Shown: positions 6,792 through 14,545, numbered from the stretch's first letter. The stretch is DNA of 32,642 bases from an uncultured Actinomycetes bacterium (GCA_902826025.1 CADEDH010000074.1:1-32642); one strand, 5' to 3'. The notes: generated by a model not told the origin, from the letters alone. Translations and numbers: made by a program.

Positions 6792-7556
6792 GTGGATCTG
6801 GGACTGACAGGGACGACCGTGCTGGTGACCGGGGGCGGCCAGGGGCTGGGGCGGGCCATCGGCCTGGCCTTCGCCGCCGAGGGCGCCAACGTGGCCTTCG
6901 CCCATCACAGCTCGGGCGAGGGGGCCGAGCAGGCGGCGGCCGAGGCCGTCGCGGCGGGGGCCGAGGCGATCGCCGTGCCCCTCGACCTGACCGACCGAGC
7001 CTCGGTGGAGGCCGCCGCCCAACGGGTGCAGGCCGAGCTGGGCCCGATCGGGGTGCTGGTCAACAACGCGGCGGCCACCCAGTCCAAGCCGTTCTTCGAG
7101 ACCACCGAGGCCGACTGGGCCCCCCAGGTCGACGTCACCGTCACCGGCACCCTGCGCATCTGCCACGTGGTGGCCCAGCAGATGGCGGCCAACGGCGGTG
7201 GGTCGATCATCAACCTCATGGGCGACTCAGGCCGGGTGGGGGAGAGCCGCCTGCTGGCCACCGCCACCACCCGGGCCTCCACCATCGGGCTCACCAAGTC
7301 GCTGGCCAAGGAGCTGTCCCGGGTGGGGATCCGGGCCAACGCGGTATCGATCGCTCTGGTACGGACCGACAACCTCGACGCCCACACCGGCGACGCCGAC
7401 GCCGAGCGCATGAAGCGGATCATGGCCCTGTACCCGCTCGGCCGCCTGGGCCGCCCCGACGACGTCACCCCCATGATCCTGCTGCTGGCCTCACCCCGGT
7501 CGTCGTGGACGACCGGCCAGGTGATCTCGGTCAACGGCGGGTACTCGATGGTGTGA
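6792..7556 (+). CDS. SDR-family protein lacking the Ser-Tyr-Lys catalytic residues
   Basis: A 254-residue classical-length short-chain dehydrogenase fold. The dinucleotide-binding motif TGGGQGLG (13-20), the NNAA motif (91-94) and the C-terminal GQVISVNGGYS are intact. The active site is not: the YxxxK position reads TATTR (157-161), so Tyr is Thr and Lys is Arg, and the position 13 residues earlier, where catalytic Ser is expected, is Gly144. NAD(P) binding is probable but standard carbonyl/alcohol oxidoreduction is doubtful. The GTG at 6792 is chosen for the TAGGAT box ending 6 nt upstream. It is the first gene of an operon; the molybdenum subunit follows after 4 nt. It could be a structural partner, or carry out another NAD-dependent reaction. 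Confidence 0.88.
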   Translation: MDLGLTGTTVLVTGGGQGLGRAIGLAFAAEGANVAFAHHSSGEGAEQAAAEAVAAGAEAIAVPLDLTDRASVEAAAQRVQAELGPIGVLVNNAAATQSKPFFETTEADWAPQVDVTVTGTLRICHVVAQQMAANGGGSIINLMGDSGRVGESRLLATATTRASTIGLTKSLAKELSRVGIRANAVSIALVRTDNLDAHTGDADAERMKRIMALYPLGRLGRPDDVTPMILLLASPRSSWTTGQVISVNGGYSMV

Positions 7557-7560
7557 CCCG

Positions 7561-9981
7561 GTGACCGGACCCGCCACCGCCCCTTCCGCCGGTACCTCGG
7601 ACGGAGTCGGGGCCTCGCCCCGGCGCAAGGAGGACCGGCGCCTGCTTACCGGCAACGGGCGGTTCGTGTCCGACCTGCAGCTGCCCCGGATGCGCCACGT
7701 CGCCTTCCTCCGCAGCCCCTGGGCCCACGCCCGCATCGCCGGGATCGACGCCTCCGCCCTCGACCCCCACGAGCATCCGGTGTTCACGGCGGAGTCGCCC
7801 GGGTTCGACGTGAGCCTGCGGGCCCTGTCGGCCCTGCCCGGCTACGTCACCACCGACCAGCCCCCGCTGGCCCGGGGAACGGCCCGTTTCGCCGGCGAGG
7901 CGGTGGCGGCGGTGGTGGCCGACGACCGCTACCAGGCCGAGGACGCCCTGGAGCGGATCGAGATCGAATGGGAGCCGCTGCCGGTCACGGTGCGGGCCTG
8001 GACCGACGAGGCGCTGGCGGCCGACGGCACCGGTGTGGGGCGCAGCCCGGCCCCCGAGCCGGTGCCGGCCCCGGTCCATCCTGAGGCCCCCGACAACCAA
8101 CTGTTGTCCCGCACGTTCGAGGCGGGTGACGTGGATGGGGCGCTGGCCGGTTCAGCCGCCGTGGTCCGCCGGTCGCTCACCACCAACCGCCACGGCGGCA
8201 ATCCCATGGAAGGCCGGGCCGGGGTGGCCCTCTACACCGACGACGGTCACCTCACGTTCTGGTCGGGCAGCCAGGTGCCCCACCTGGTGCGCAACCTGCT
8301 GGCCGAGATCCTCGACATGCCCGAGAGCCGGGTGCGGGTGATCGCCCCCGACGTGGGCGGCGGGTTCGGGGTGAAAGCCGTGCTCTATCCCGAGGACCTG
8401 GCCCTGTGCCTGATGGCCCGGAGCCTGCCCGGCACACCGCTCAAGTGGGTGGAGGACCGGGCCGAGCACCTGACCGCAGCCTGCGCCGCCCGGGACCACC
8501 ACTACGAGCTGACCGCCGGGTTCAGCGCTGATGGCCGCCTCACGGCCGTGGCCGCCGACGCCTGGTGCAACGTGGGCGCCTACAGCGTCTATCCGTGGAC
8601 GGCCGGCATCGAGGCCCTGATGGCGGGAGGCCTGCTCACCGGGCCCTACAAGGTGGAGCACTACCGCTGCACGGTCCGGGGCATCACCACCAACACCACA
8701 CCGGCCGGCCCTTACCGGGGGGTGGCCCGTCCGGCCACCGTGTACGCCATGGAGGCGCTGCTCGACTCGGGGGCCCGGGCCCTGGGCCTCGATCCGGTGG
8801 ACGTGCGGCGGGTCAACCTGATCGGCCCCGACGACGTGCCCTACCGGCTCCCCACCCGCCTGGTCGACGACACCGGCCACTACGGCGAATGCCTGGAGGC
8901 CGCCGCCGACCGGCTCGACCTGGCCGGCCTGCGGGCCGAGCAGGCCCGGCGCCGCCGGGAAGGCGGCCGGCCGATCGGGATCGGGATCGCCTGCTACAAC
9001 GAGCTGACCGGGCTGGGCCGGGCGGCGTCGGCCGGGCCCCGGATGCCGTTCCGCACCGGTCACGAGGCGTGCACGGTGCGGGTCAACCCCGACGGCCGGG
9101 TGCTGGTGCTGTCGGGCGTGACCTCCCAGGGTCAGGGGTGGGAGACCACGGCGGCCCAGATCGTGGCCGACGCCATGGGGGTGGCCCTCGACGACGTGGA
9201 GGTCCGCTACGGCGACACCGACCAGGTGCTGTGGGGCTTCGGCGCCTTCTCCTCCCGCCAGGCCGTGATCGCCGGCGGCGCCGCCCACCTGGCGGCCAGG
9301 GCGGTGCGGGAGGCGGCGCTGCGCCTGGCCGCCGAGCTGTACGAGGCCAACGTCGACGACCTGCGCCTGGAGGGCGGCCGGGTCTACGTGGCCGGCAGCC
9401 CCGAGCCGGTGGGCAGCCTGGCCGACGTGGCCCGGGTGGCGTACCTGGAGTCGAACCGGCTGCCCGCCGGGTTCGAGCCCGGCCTCGACGCCACCCGCTT
9501 CTACGACCCGGTGATGGGGGCGTTCGCCGCCGGGGTGCAGCTGGCGGCGATCGAGATCGACCCGGCCACCGGCGAGCTCACCATCCTGCGCTGGGTGTGC
9601 GTGGAGGACGCCGGGCGGGCCATCAACCCCCAGATCGTGCACGGCCAGGTGGCGGGCTCGATCGCCCAGGGGATCGGGGGTGCCCTGTACGAGCACCTGG
9701 TGTACGACGACGACGGCAACCTGCGCACCGGCACCCTGCTCGACTACCTGATGCCCACGTCGGCCGAGATACCGGAGATGGACATCGGCCACATCGAGCG
9801 CCCGGCCGACAATCCGCTCGGCGTGCGGGGGGTGGGGGAGGGCGGCACGCTGGGGCCGGCGGCCGTGCTGGCCGGCGCCGTGGCCGACGCCGTCGGCATC
9901 GACGTCGACGAGCTGCCCATCACCCCCGACCGGTTGTGGCTGGCGCTGCAGGCGGCCACGACGGACGGGACGAGCCGATGA
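7561..9981 (+). CDS. Molybdenum hydroxylase large (molybdopterin-binding) subunit, xanthine dehydrogenase/CoxL family
   Basis: An 806-residue catalytic subunit of usual length with GTG start. Family signs are the N-terminal RKEDRRLLTGNGRFVSDL (a/b hammerhead), SGSQVPH (236-241), the molybdopterin-contacting GGGFG (266-270) and the base-catalyst loop GVGEGGT (757-763, Glu760). The active-site loop is GPYRGVAR (383-390), not the AYxCSFR loop of true form I CO dehydrogenases, so CO oxidation is unlikely; hydroxylation of an organic substrate with water-derived oxygen is expected. The next gene overlaps by ATGA and supplies both the FAD and [2Fe-2S] domains. No cox-type maturation genes are in the window. 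Confidence 0.92.
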   Translation: MTGPATAPSAGTSDGVGASPRRKEDRRLLTGNGRFVSDLQLPRMRHVAFLRSPWAHARIAGIDASALDPHEHPVFTAESPGFDVSLRALSALPGYVTTDQPPLARGTARFAGEAVAAVVADDRYQAEDALERIEIEWEPLPVTVRAWTDEALAADGTGVGRSPAPEPVPAPVHPEAPDNQLLSRTFEAGDVDGALAGSAAVVRRSLTTNRHGGNPMEGRAGVALYTDDGHLTFWSGSQVPHLVRNLLAEILDMPESRVRVIAPDVGGGFGVKAVLYPEDLALCLMARSLPGTPLKWVEDRAEHLTAACAARDHHYELTAGFSADGRLTAVAADAWCNVGAYSVYPWTAGIEALMAGGLLTGPYKVEHYRCTVRGITTNTTPAGPYRGVARPATVYAMEALLDSGARALGLDPVDVRRVNLIGPDDVPYRLPTRLVDDTGHYGECLEAAADRLDLAGLRAEQARRRREGGRPIGIGIACYNELTGLGRAASAGPRMPFRTGHEACTVRVNPDGRVLVLSGVTSQGQGWETTAAQIVADAMGVALDDVEVRYGDTDQVLWGFGAFSSRQAVIAGGAAHLAARAVREAALRLAAELYEANVDDLRLEGGRVYVAGSPEPVGSLADVARVAYLESNRLPAGFEPGLDATRFYDPVMGAFAAGVQLAAIEIDPATGELTILRWVCVEDAGRAINPQIVHGQVAGSIAQGIGGALYEHLVYDDDGNLRTGTLLDYLMPTSAEIPEMDIGHIERPADNPLGVRGVGEGGTLGPAAVLAGAVADAVGIDVDELPITPDRLWLALQAATTDGTSR

Positions 9982-11495
9982 AGCCGGCGCCGTTCGCCCA
10001 CGTCCGCCCGGCCACCGTGGCCGAGGTGGTGGAGGCGCTGGCCGCCGGGGCCGACCTCGACGGCGGGGCCAAGATGCTGGCTGGAGGCCAGAGCCTGGTG
10101 CCCCTGCTGGCCATGCGGCTGGCGGCCCCGAGCCTCCTTGTCGACCTGAACGCCCTGCCCAGCCTGCGGGGCGTGGCCGCCGACGGGCCCGACGCCGTGC
10201 GCATCGGCGCCCTCACCCGTCACGCCGACCTCCTCGTCCAGCCCTATTCGGTGTCGGGCGCCGATCTCGTTGCACCAGGCGCCACCGGCGGTGCGCTGCG
10301 CAACGAGAATGGGTTGACGGGGCCCGGGGCGGGAGCGGGCGATATGCCGCTGCTGGCGGAGGCGGCGAGGTGGATCGGCCACACGGCCATCCGGGCCCGG
10401 GGCACGTTCGGGGGCAGCCTGGCCCACGCCGACCCCAACGCCGAGTGGCCGGCCGTGGCCCTGGCCTGCGACGCCGAGCTGGCCGTGGCCGGCCCGTCCG
10501 CCGAGCGCACGGTGACCGCCCACCGGTTCTTCCACGGCCTGCTCCAGACCGATCTGGCCGACGACGAGCTGTTGACCTCGGTGCGCCTGGCCCGCCCCCG
10601 GGCCTGGGCCTTCACCGAGCTGGCCCGCCGCCACGGCGACTTCGCCCTGGTGCTGTGCGTCGTCACCGAGCTCGACGCCGGCTGGCGGGTGGTGCTGGGT
10701 GGGGTGGCCGGCACCCCGGTGCGGTGCCCCTCGGCCGAGGCCCTGCTCGACGCCGGCGAGCGCCACCCGGCCGCCATCGCCGCCGCCGTGGCCGCCGCCC
10801 CCGAAGCCGAGGCCTTCAGCGACCTCCACGCCTCCGCCGCCTACCGCCGGGCCATGGCCGCCGAGTTGGCGGCCCGGGCCCTGAGAGACCTCCGCCCCGG
10901 GCCCGGCGCGGCCCCGGTTCTGGGGACGGAGCACGTCAGCTCTGCCGCGCTGGATCCCCAGAATCGGGCCGTGACGCCACCGTCACCGTCGGCCAGCCCC
11001 GAGCGGGCCGGCACGCTGGCGGTCACGCTGAACGTCAACGGCCGGCACCGGGCCGCCGCCTGCGAGCCCCGCCACACGCTGGCCGACGTGCTGCGGGAGC
11101 AATTGGGCCTCACCGGCACCCACCTCGGATGCGAGCAGGGGGTGTGCGGGGCCTGCACGGTGCTCATCGACGGCGAGCCCGTCCGCTCCTGCCTCACCTT
11201 CGCCGTGCAGGCCGAGGGGGCGGCGATCACCACCATCGAGGGACTGGCCGGCCCCGACGGCGCCCTCCACCCGGTGCAGGACGCCTTCAGCCGGTGCCAC
11301 GGCCTCCAGTGCGGTTACTGCACCCCGGGGTTCGTGCTCACCGCCGTCCACCTGCTGGCCACCGAACCGGCCCCCACCCGCCCCGTCATCCGCGAAGCCC
11401 TGTCGGGCAACCTGTGCCGCTGTACGGGCTACACCGGCATCGTCGACGCCGTCGAGTCGGCCGCCGGATCGATGGGTGGGGGCGGCGCGGGCTAG
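9978..11495 (+). CDS. Fused FAD-binding and [2Fe-2S] subunits of the molybdenum hydroxylase
   Basis: A 505-residue protein joining two subunits that are usually separate. Residues 1 to about 300 are the CoxM-like FAD domain (AGGQSLVPLL at 35-44; TFGGSLAHAD near 144). Residues about 348-505 are the CoxS-like ferredoxin domain with both clusters' cysteines: CEQGVCGAC...C, then CGYC and CRC. The order FAD then FeS is the reverse of eukaryotic xanthine dehydrogenase. The reading frame is continuous through a Pro/Ser/Ala-rich linker. Two palindromes lie in the coding sequence: 10265-10308, in an apparent insertion of roughly 28 residues in the FAD domain, and 10910-10970, in the linker. The start ATG overlaps the previous stop (ATGA), so translation is coupled. 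It passes electrons from Mo to FAD. Confidence 0.9.
   Translation: MKPAPFAHVRPATVAEVVEALAAGADLDGGAKMLAGGQSLVPLLAMRLAAPSLLVDLNALPSLRGVAADGPDAVRIGALTRHADLLVQPYSVSGADLVAPGATGGALRNENGLTGPGAGAGDMPLLAEAARWIGHTAIRARGTFGGSLAHADPNAEWPAVALACDAELAVAGPSAERTVTAHRFFHGLLQTDLADDELLTSVRLARPRAWAFTELARRHGDFALVLCVVTELDAGWRVVLGGVAGTPVRCPSAEALLDAGERHPAAIAAAVAAAPEAEAFSDLHASAAYRRAMAAELAARALRDLRPGPGAAPVLGTEHVSSAALDPQNRAVTPPSPSASPERAGTLAVTLNVNGRHRAAACEPRHTLADVLREQLGLTGTHLGCEQGVCGACTVLIDGEPVRSCLTFAVQAEGAAITTIEGLAGPDGALHPVQDAFSRCHGLQCGYCTPGFVLTAVHLLATEPAPTRPVIREALSGNLCRCTGYTGIVDAVESAAGSMGGGGAG
10265..10308. repeat. Palindromic element inside the FAD-domain coding sequence
   Basis: Arms TCTCGTTGC (10265-10273) and GCAACGAGA (10300-10308) are perfect. 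After a small internal loop, inner arms (GGC then CACC, pairing with GGTG then CGC) close on a GGC triloop. It encodes about residues 96-111 of the fused subunit, in a stretch absent from related FAD subunits as I remember them, where TR and PLLAEA are about 14 residues apart rather than 42. Confidence 0.6.
10910..10970. repeat. Palindromic element in the FAD/[2Fe-2S] linker
   Basis: Arms TTCTGGGGA (10918-10926) and TCCCCAGAA (10955-10963) are perfect. They are extended outward, after a short mismatch, by GGCCC (10910-10914) and GGGCC (10966-10970). The interior holds a weaker AGC/GCT pairing. It falls exactly in the linker between the two fused subunits. Confidence 0.6.
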
Positions 11496-11498
11496 GTT
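11493..11498 (+). promoter_or_regulatory. Putative -10 box, leaderless start of the enoyl-CoA hydratase gene
   Basis: TAGGTT begins with the TAG stop codon of the upstream gene and ends 6 nt before the GTG at 11505. It may add an internal promoter within the operon. Confidence 0.45.
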
Positions 11499-11504
11499 CG
11501 GGCG

Positions 11505-12221
11505 GTGGCCAGCACCGACACCGCCGACAGCACCGCCCCCTCCCCCCAGTGGTTCCTCTACGAGCAGGACGGGCCGGTCGTCACCGTCACCTTCAACCGG
11601 CCGGAGCGTCGCAACGGGCTCAACGCCGGTGTGCTGAGCGAGCTGGAGGGGATCGTCCAACACATCCGGGACGACCGCTCGGTGCGGGTGGTGATCATCA
11701 CCGGCGCCGGCCCGGTGTTCTGCGCCGGGGCCGAGCCGACGTCGGTGAGCGAGCGGGCGGGCCGGGGCGACATGTCGGGCGGCCGGGGCGGGCCCCGGGT
11801 GATCGGCCGGGTCTTCGACCAGCTGGCCAGCCTGGAGCAGATCTCGATCATGGCCGTCAACGGCCACGCCGTGGGCGGTGGCTGGTCGCTGTGCCTGGCC
11901 GGCGACTATTGCCTGGCCGTGCCCGAGGCCCAGTTCTGGGTGCCGGAGGTGGAGCTGGGCGTCCCGTTCCGAGGCTTGTCGAACTTCGCCCTCACCCACC
12001 GGATGGGCCCGTGGCTGGCCAAGGAGGCCACGATCCTGTGCCGCCGCTTCGGGGCCGACGAGCTCCGCCAGCTCGGCGTGATCAACCGGGTGGTGGAGCC
12101 CGATCAGCTCCTCATCGAGGCCCGGCGGGTGGCCGACCAGTTCGCCGCCCTGGCCCCCAAGGCCGTGGCCCAGACCAAGCGCGACGTCAACAGCGTCATC
12201 TACGGGCCCAAGCACTACTGA
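11505..12221 (+). CDS. Enoyl-CoA hydratase/isomerase-family (crotonase) protein
   Basis: A 238-residue crotonase fold. The two oxyanion-hole segments are visible: FCAGAEP (72-78) and NGHAVGGGWSL (119-129). In rat crotonase two glutamates activate water. The second is present in PEVELG (Glu148), but the first, in the GGGxEL position, is Ser128. A canonical hydratase mechanism is therefore questionable; isomerase, hydrolase or dehydratase activities occur in crotonases with altered residues. The GTG at 11505 follows a TAGGTT box by 6 nt and lies 9 nt after the previous gene, so it belongs to the SDR-molybdenum hydroxylase block. A strong hairpin follows the stop. Confidence 0.88.
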   Translation: MASTDTADSTAPSPQWFLYEQDGPVVTVTFNRPERRNGLNAGVLSELEGIVQHIRDDRSVRVVIITGAGPVFCAGAEPTSVSERAGRGDMSGGRGGPRVIGRVFDQLASLEQISIMAVNGHAVGGGWSLCLAGDYCLAVPEAQFWVPEVELGVPFRGLSNFALTHRMGPWLAKEATILCRRFGADELRQLGVINRVVEPDQLLIEARRVADQFAALAPKAVAQTKRDVNSVIYGPKHY

Positions 12222-12222
12222 G

Positions 12223-12249
12223 CCGGCGGGGCCCCGGGGGCCCCGCCGG
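12223..12249. terminator. Perfect 13-bp hairpin between convergent genes
   Basis: Arms CCGGCGGGGCCCC and GGGGCCCCGCCGG are exact reverse complements around a single G (in practice a loop of a few bases). It lies between the stops of the hydratase gene and the minus-strand LLM gene. There is no T run, so it is probably a bidirectional terminator or barrier of the GC-hairpin type common in actinobacteria. Confidence 0.7.
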
Positions 12250-12257
12250 TCCCGAGC

Positions 12258-13361
12258 TCAGGCCTTCGCCGCCACCGGCGTGGGCGTGAGGTGGGCGACC
12301 TTGGGTCCCACCTCGTTGGCCAGCAGGGTCATCGACTGCTCCCACACCTCGGGCTGCTCGGAGTAGTCGAAGCCGAACACCAGCAGCTTGCCGAACCCGC
12401 CGACCTGCTCGTACATGGCTTCCATCTTCTCGGCCACCGTCTCGGGCGAGCCGACGAGCCAGTTGTGCTCGGCGCAGTAGCGGGCGTTGACTTCGGAGTC
12501 GGGCACGCTCAGGTCGTGCTTGAGGTTGTCGAGGAACCCGAACGCCCCCAGCAGCGGCAGCAGGTACTCGTCCATCATCCGGCCCATCGGCCCGTTGACG
12601 GCCAGGTCCCACGCCTCGGCGTCGGTCTCGGCCACCATCACCTCCCGCACCAGGCTCCAGTCGTTGCGGTCGGCCACCCGGCCGGCCGACGCCGCGCCGG
12701 CCTCCACCGCCTCCCAGTGGGTGGCCACGTACTCGGTGCCGAGGTTGAGCGACAACGGGATGAAGCCCTTCTCCCCGGCCAGCTTGAGCGTGTCGGAGTT
12801 GCGGCTGAGGCCGGCGATGCCGATCCTGGGGTGCGGGGTCTGCAGCGGCTTGAGCCAGGTCTTGAGCGTGCCGAACATGTCTTCCGGCAGCGAGGCCGAC
12901 CAGAACTGGCCCTCGTAGGTGTAGGGGGCGTCGTTCGACCACATGTTGAGGATGATCTCGAGCGCCTCGCGGGTCATGTCCCGGTTGACGCCGCTCATGC
13001 CGTCGACGTGGAACATGGCCCAGTCGCTGGGCAGCCCGGAGGCGGCCACGCCGAACAGCAGCCGCCCGCCCGAGATGTGATCGAGCATGGCCACCCGGTT
13101 GGCCAGCGACGCCGGGTGGTAATAGGGCAGCAGGAAGCCGCCGGGCCCGATCCGCAGGTTGGTGGTGTTGCGGAAGCCGTCGAGGGCGAGGAGGTCGGGG
13201 GTGGGGTTGGGCTCCCACGGTGAGGTGTGGTGCTCGCCGATCCAGAAGTCGCCGTAGCCCAGCTGGTCGGCCCACACCATGGTCTTGATATCGAAGTCGT
13301 AGCCCTGCATCAGATCTCGCTCCGGCGGATGCGAAGGCATGGCGAAGTAGCCGAACTCCAT
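12258..13361 (-). CDS. LLM-class flavin-dependent oxidoreductase (monooxygenase-like)
   Basis: A 367-residue luciferase-like TIM-barrel protein. MEFGYFAMPSHPPERD at the start, GEHHT (42-46), the Y-H-P motif in LLPYYHPASLANRVAMLD and SGGRLLFGVAASG are typical of long members such as FMNH2-dependent limonene/alkane-type monooxygenases, so oxygenase activity with reduced flavin is more likely than simple F420 hydride transfer. A reductase partner is not seen. The ATG at 13361 lacks a close -10 hexamer; a TAGCGT box lies about 55 nt upstream, so this message probably has a normal leader. It is convergent with the hydratase gene. Substrate unknown. Confidence 0.88.
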   Translation of the reverse strand: MEFGYFAMPSHPPERDLMQGYDFDIKTMVWADQLGYGDFWIGEHHTSPWEPNPTPDLLALDGFRNTTNLRIGPGGFLLPYYHPASLANRVAMLDHISGGRLLFGVAASGLPSDWAMFHVDGMSGVNRDMTREALEIILNMWSNDAPYTYEGQFWSASLPEDMFGTLKTWLKPLQTPHPRIGIAGLSRNSDTLKLAGEKGFIPLSLNLGTEYVATHWEAVEAGAASAGRVADRNDWSLVREVMVAETDAEAWDLAVNGPMGRMMDEYLLPLLGAFGFLDNLKHDLSVPDSEVNARYCAEHNWLVGSPETVAEKMEAMYEQVGGFGKLLVFGFDYSEQPEVWEQSMTLLANEVGPKVAHLTPTPVAAKA

Positions 13362-13415
13362 GTGAGGTTCCCCCCTCGTGACGTGGACCCGGGAGGCCCG
13401 GGGCCTGATCGTTCA

Positions 13416-13421
13416 ACGCTA
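13416..13421 (-). promoter_or_regulatory. Putative -10 box of the LLM gene at 12258-13361
   Basis: TAGCGT (minus strand) lies about 55 nt before the ATG, predicting a leader near 48 nt. No clear -35 box. Confidence 0.3.
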
Positions 13422-13469
13422 CCTGTCGTGGCGCCGACACTCCAGGCCGCCCCCGGCCCGTGCCGCCCG

Positions 13470-14492
13470 TCAGGTCGTGGGGAACGGGGCCTGCAGCCAC
13501 CACGGCCGGTTGCTGAGCCGCACGTCGACCACCCACTTGACCCACCACGGACCCCGCCGGCCGGGGGCCACGATCCGCACCGGGGCACCGTGACGGCGGT
13601 GGAGCGGCTCGCCCCCGTAGCCCACAGCCAGGTAGGAGCGATCGGCGTCACCGACGGGGAACCGGCGGCGGTACCCGGTGGCCGAGACGACCTCGATGCT
13701 ACGGGCCGCCTCACCCCCGGCCAGGTCGAGCACGTCGCTCAGCGGCACCACGTCCCACCGCTGGCGGGACCACCAACCGCCGGTGCAGTCGAGGTCGGCT
13801 TCCAGGGGCGTCGCCCGGGCCCGTAGATCGGCGAGGTCGACGGGGCGGCCGGCCACCGTGAGGGGCCAGGCGGCAGGATCGAGGTCGGGCGCGGTGTCGT
13901 CGATCCAGCTCACCGAAGGCAGCCCGGCCGGATCGAACGACGCCAGCTCCCGGGATCCGGTGAACCGGCGCTGCCCGCTGCCCTCCGCCCGGGTGACGGC
14001 TTCGACCACCCCCAGGGCGGCGGCCGCCCCGGCCAGCCGGGCCCCGGCGCCCAGCAGGTAACGACGATCGAGGTCGGTCCGCCGGGGACGGGCGGGGCGG
14101 GCCGTCACGTGCCACACCACCAGTGGGAGCAGGGCGAACGCCACCAGCGTGTGGGTCCACAGGGCCGACCAGTACCCCACGCCGTACCACAGGCCCCACG
14201 AGTGCGCGAGGCCCAGCCCGATCGTCACCAGCACCCCGATCCCCATCGTGGCCGACAGCCAGCGGCTCACCCGGTGTCGGCGGAACCCCGACCGCACCGA
14301 CGTCGACGCCTTGCGGGGAAGCAGCGCCACCACCCCGAAGCCGGCCAGGGCGTGGGTGAGAGTGAGGGCCCGGCTCCACCCCGTGCCCACCGCCCACGAC
14401 ACCACGCCGGTGGCGAACAGCACGGCCAGCAGCACCCCGAGCGTGAGGTTGACCTGGCGGGCCGACAGGGTGGGCAACGGGCTGCGATCCAT
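13470..14492 (-). CDS. Membrane-anchored molybdopterin-dependent oxidoreductase (sulfite-oxidase fold, YedY/YedZ-like fusion)
   Basis: A 340-residue two-part protein. Residues 15 to about 130 hold four hydrophobic helices with several histidines (His46, His97, His114, His128) that could bind b-type haem, as in YedZ/ferric-reductase-like membrane domains. A fifth helix (about 146-165) follows an RRYLLGAG segment. Residues about 180-335 form the sulfite-oxidase-type molybdopterin domain, with the Mo-ligand cysteine in LDCTGGWWS (Cys236) and the C-terminal GPWWVKWV motif. It probably passes electrons between the quinone pool and an extracytoplasmic substrate such as oxidised methionine or an S/N-oxide; which one is unknown. 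The ATG at 14492 coincides with the predicted transcript start. It is divergent from a MerR regulator with 53 nt between starts. Confidence 0.85.
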   Translation of the reverse strand: MDRSPLPTLSARQVNLTLGVLLAVLFATGVVSWAVGTGWSRALTLTHALAGFGVVALLPRKASTSVRSGFRRHRVSRWLSATMGIGVLVTIGLGLAHSWGLWYGVGYWSALWTHTLVAFALLPLVVWHVTARPARPRRTDLDRRYLLGAGARLAGAAAALGVVEAVTRAEGSGQRRFTGSRELASFDPAGLPSVSWIDDTAPDLDPAAWPLTVAGRPVDLADLRARATPLEADLDCTGGWWSRQRWDVVPLSDVLDLAGGEAARSIEVVSATGYRRRFPVGDADRSYLAVGYGGEPLHRRHGAPVRIVAPGRRGPWWVKWVVDVRLSNRPWWLQAPFPTT

Positions 14493-14498
14493 GGGTCG

Positions 14499-14529
14499 AC
14501 CGTAGGAGTTAGAGTCGGCTCCAAGTCAA
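14499..14529 (-). promoter_or_regulatory. MerR-type promoter with 19-bp spacer
   Basis: On the minus strand, TTGACT (14524-14529) and TACGGT (14499-14504) are separated by 19 bp, the overlong spacer typical of MerR-activated promoters. An imperfect dyad, TTGGAG-N4-CTCTAA, fills the spacer. The -10 ends 6 nt before the ATG at 14492, so the transcript should be leaderless. The MerR gene lies on the other side of this site. Confidence 0.75.
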
Positions 14530-14545
14530 GGGGGTTTCGTCGGCC

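Noticed and set aside
8152..9792. Minus-strand open frame of 546 codons opposite the molybdenum hydroxylase subunit
   Set aside because: Antisense of a strongly recognised enzyme, with repetitive Gly/His/Val/Asp content only.
7561..9981. Identification as an aerobic CO dehydrogenase large subunit
   Set aside because: The active-site loop reads GPYRGVAR and lacks the AYxCSFR loop with the Cu-binding Cys of form I enzymes; no maturation genes are adjacent.
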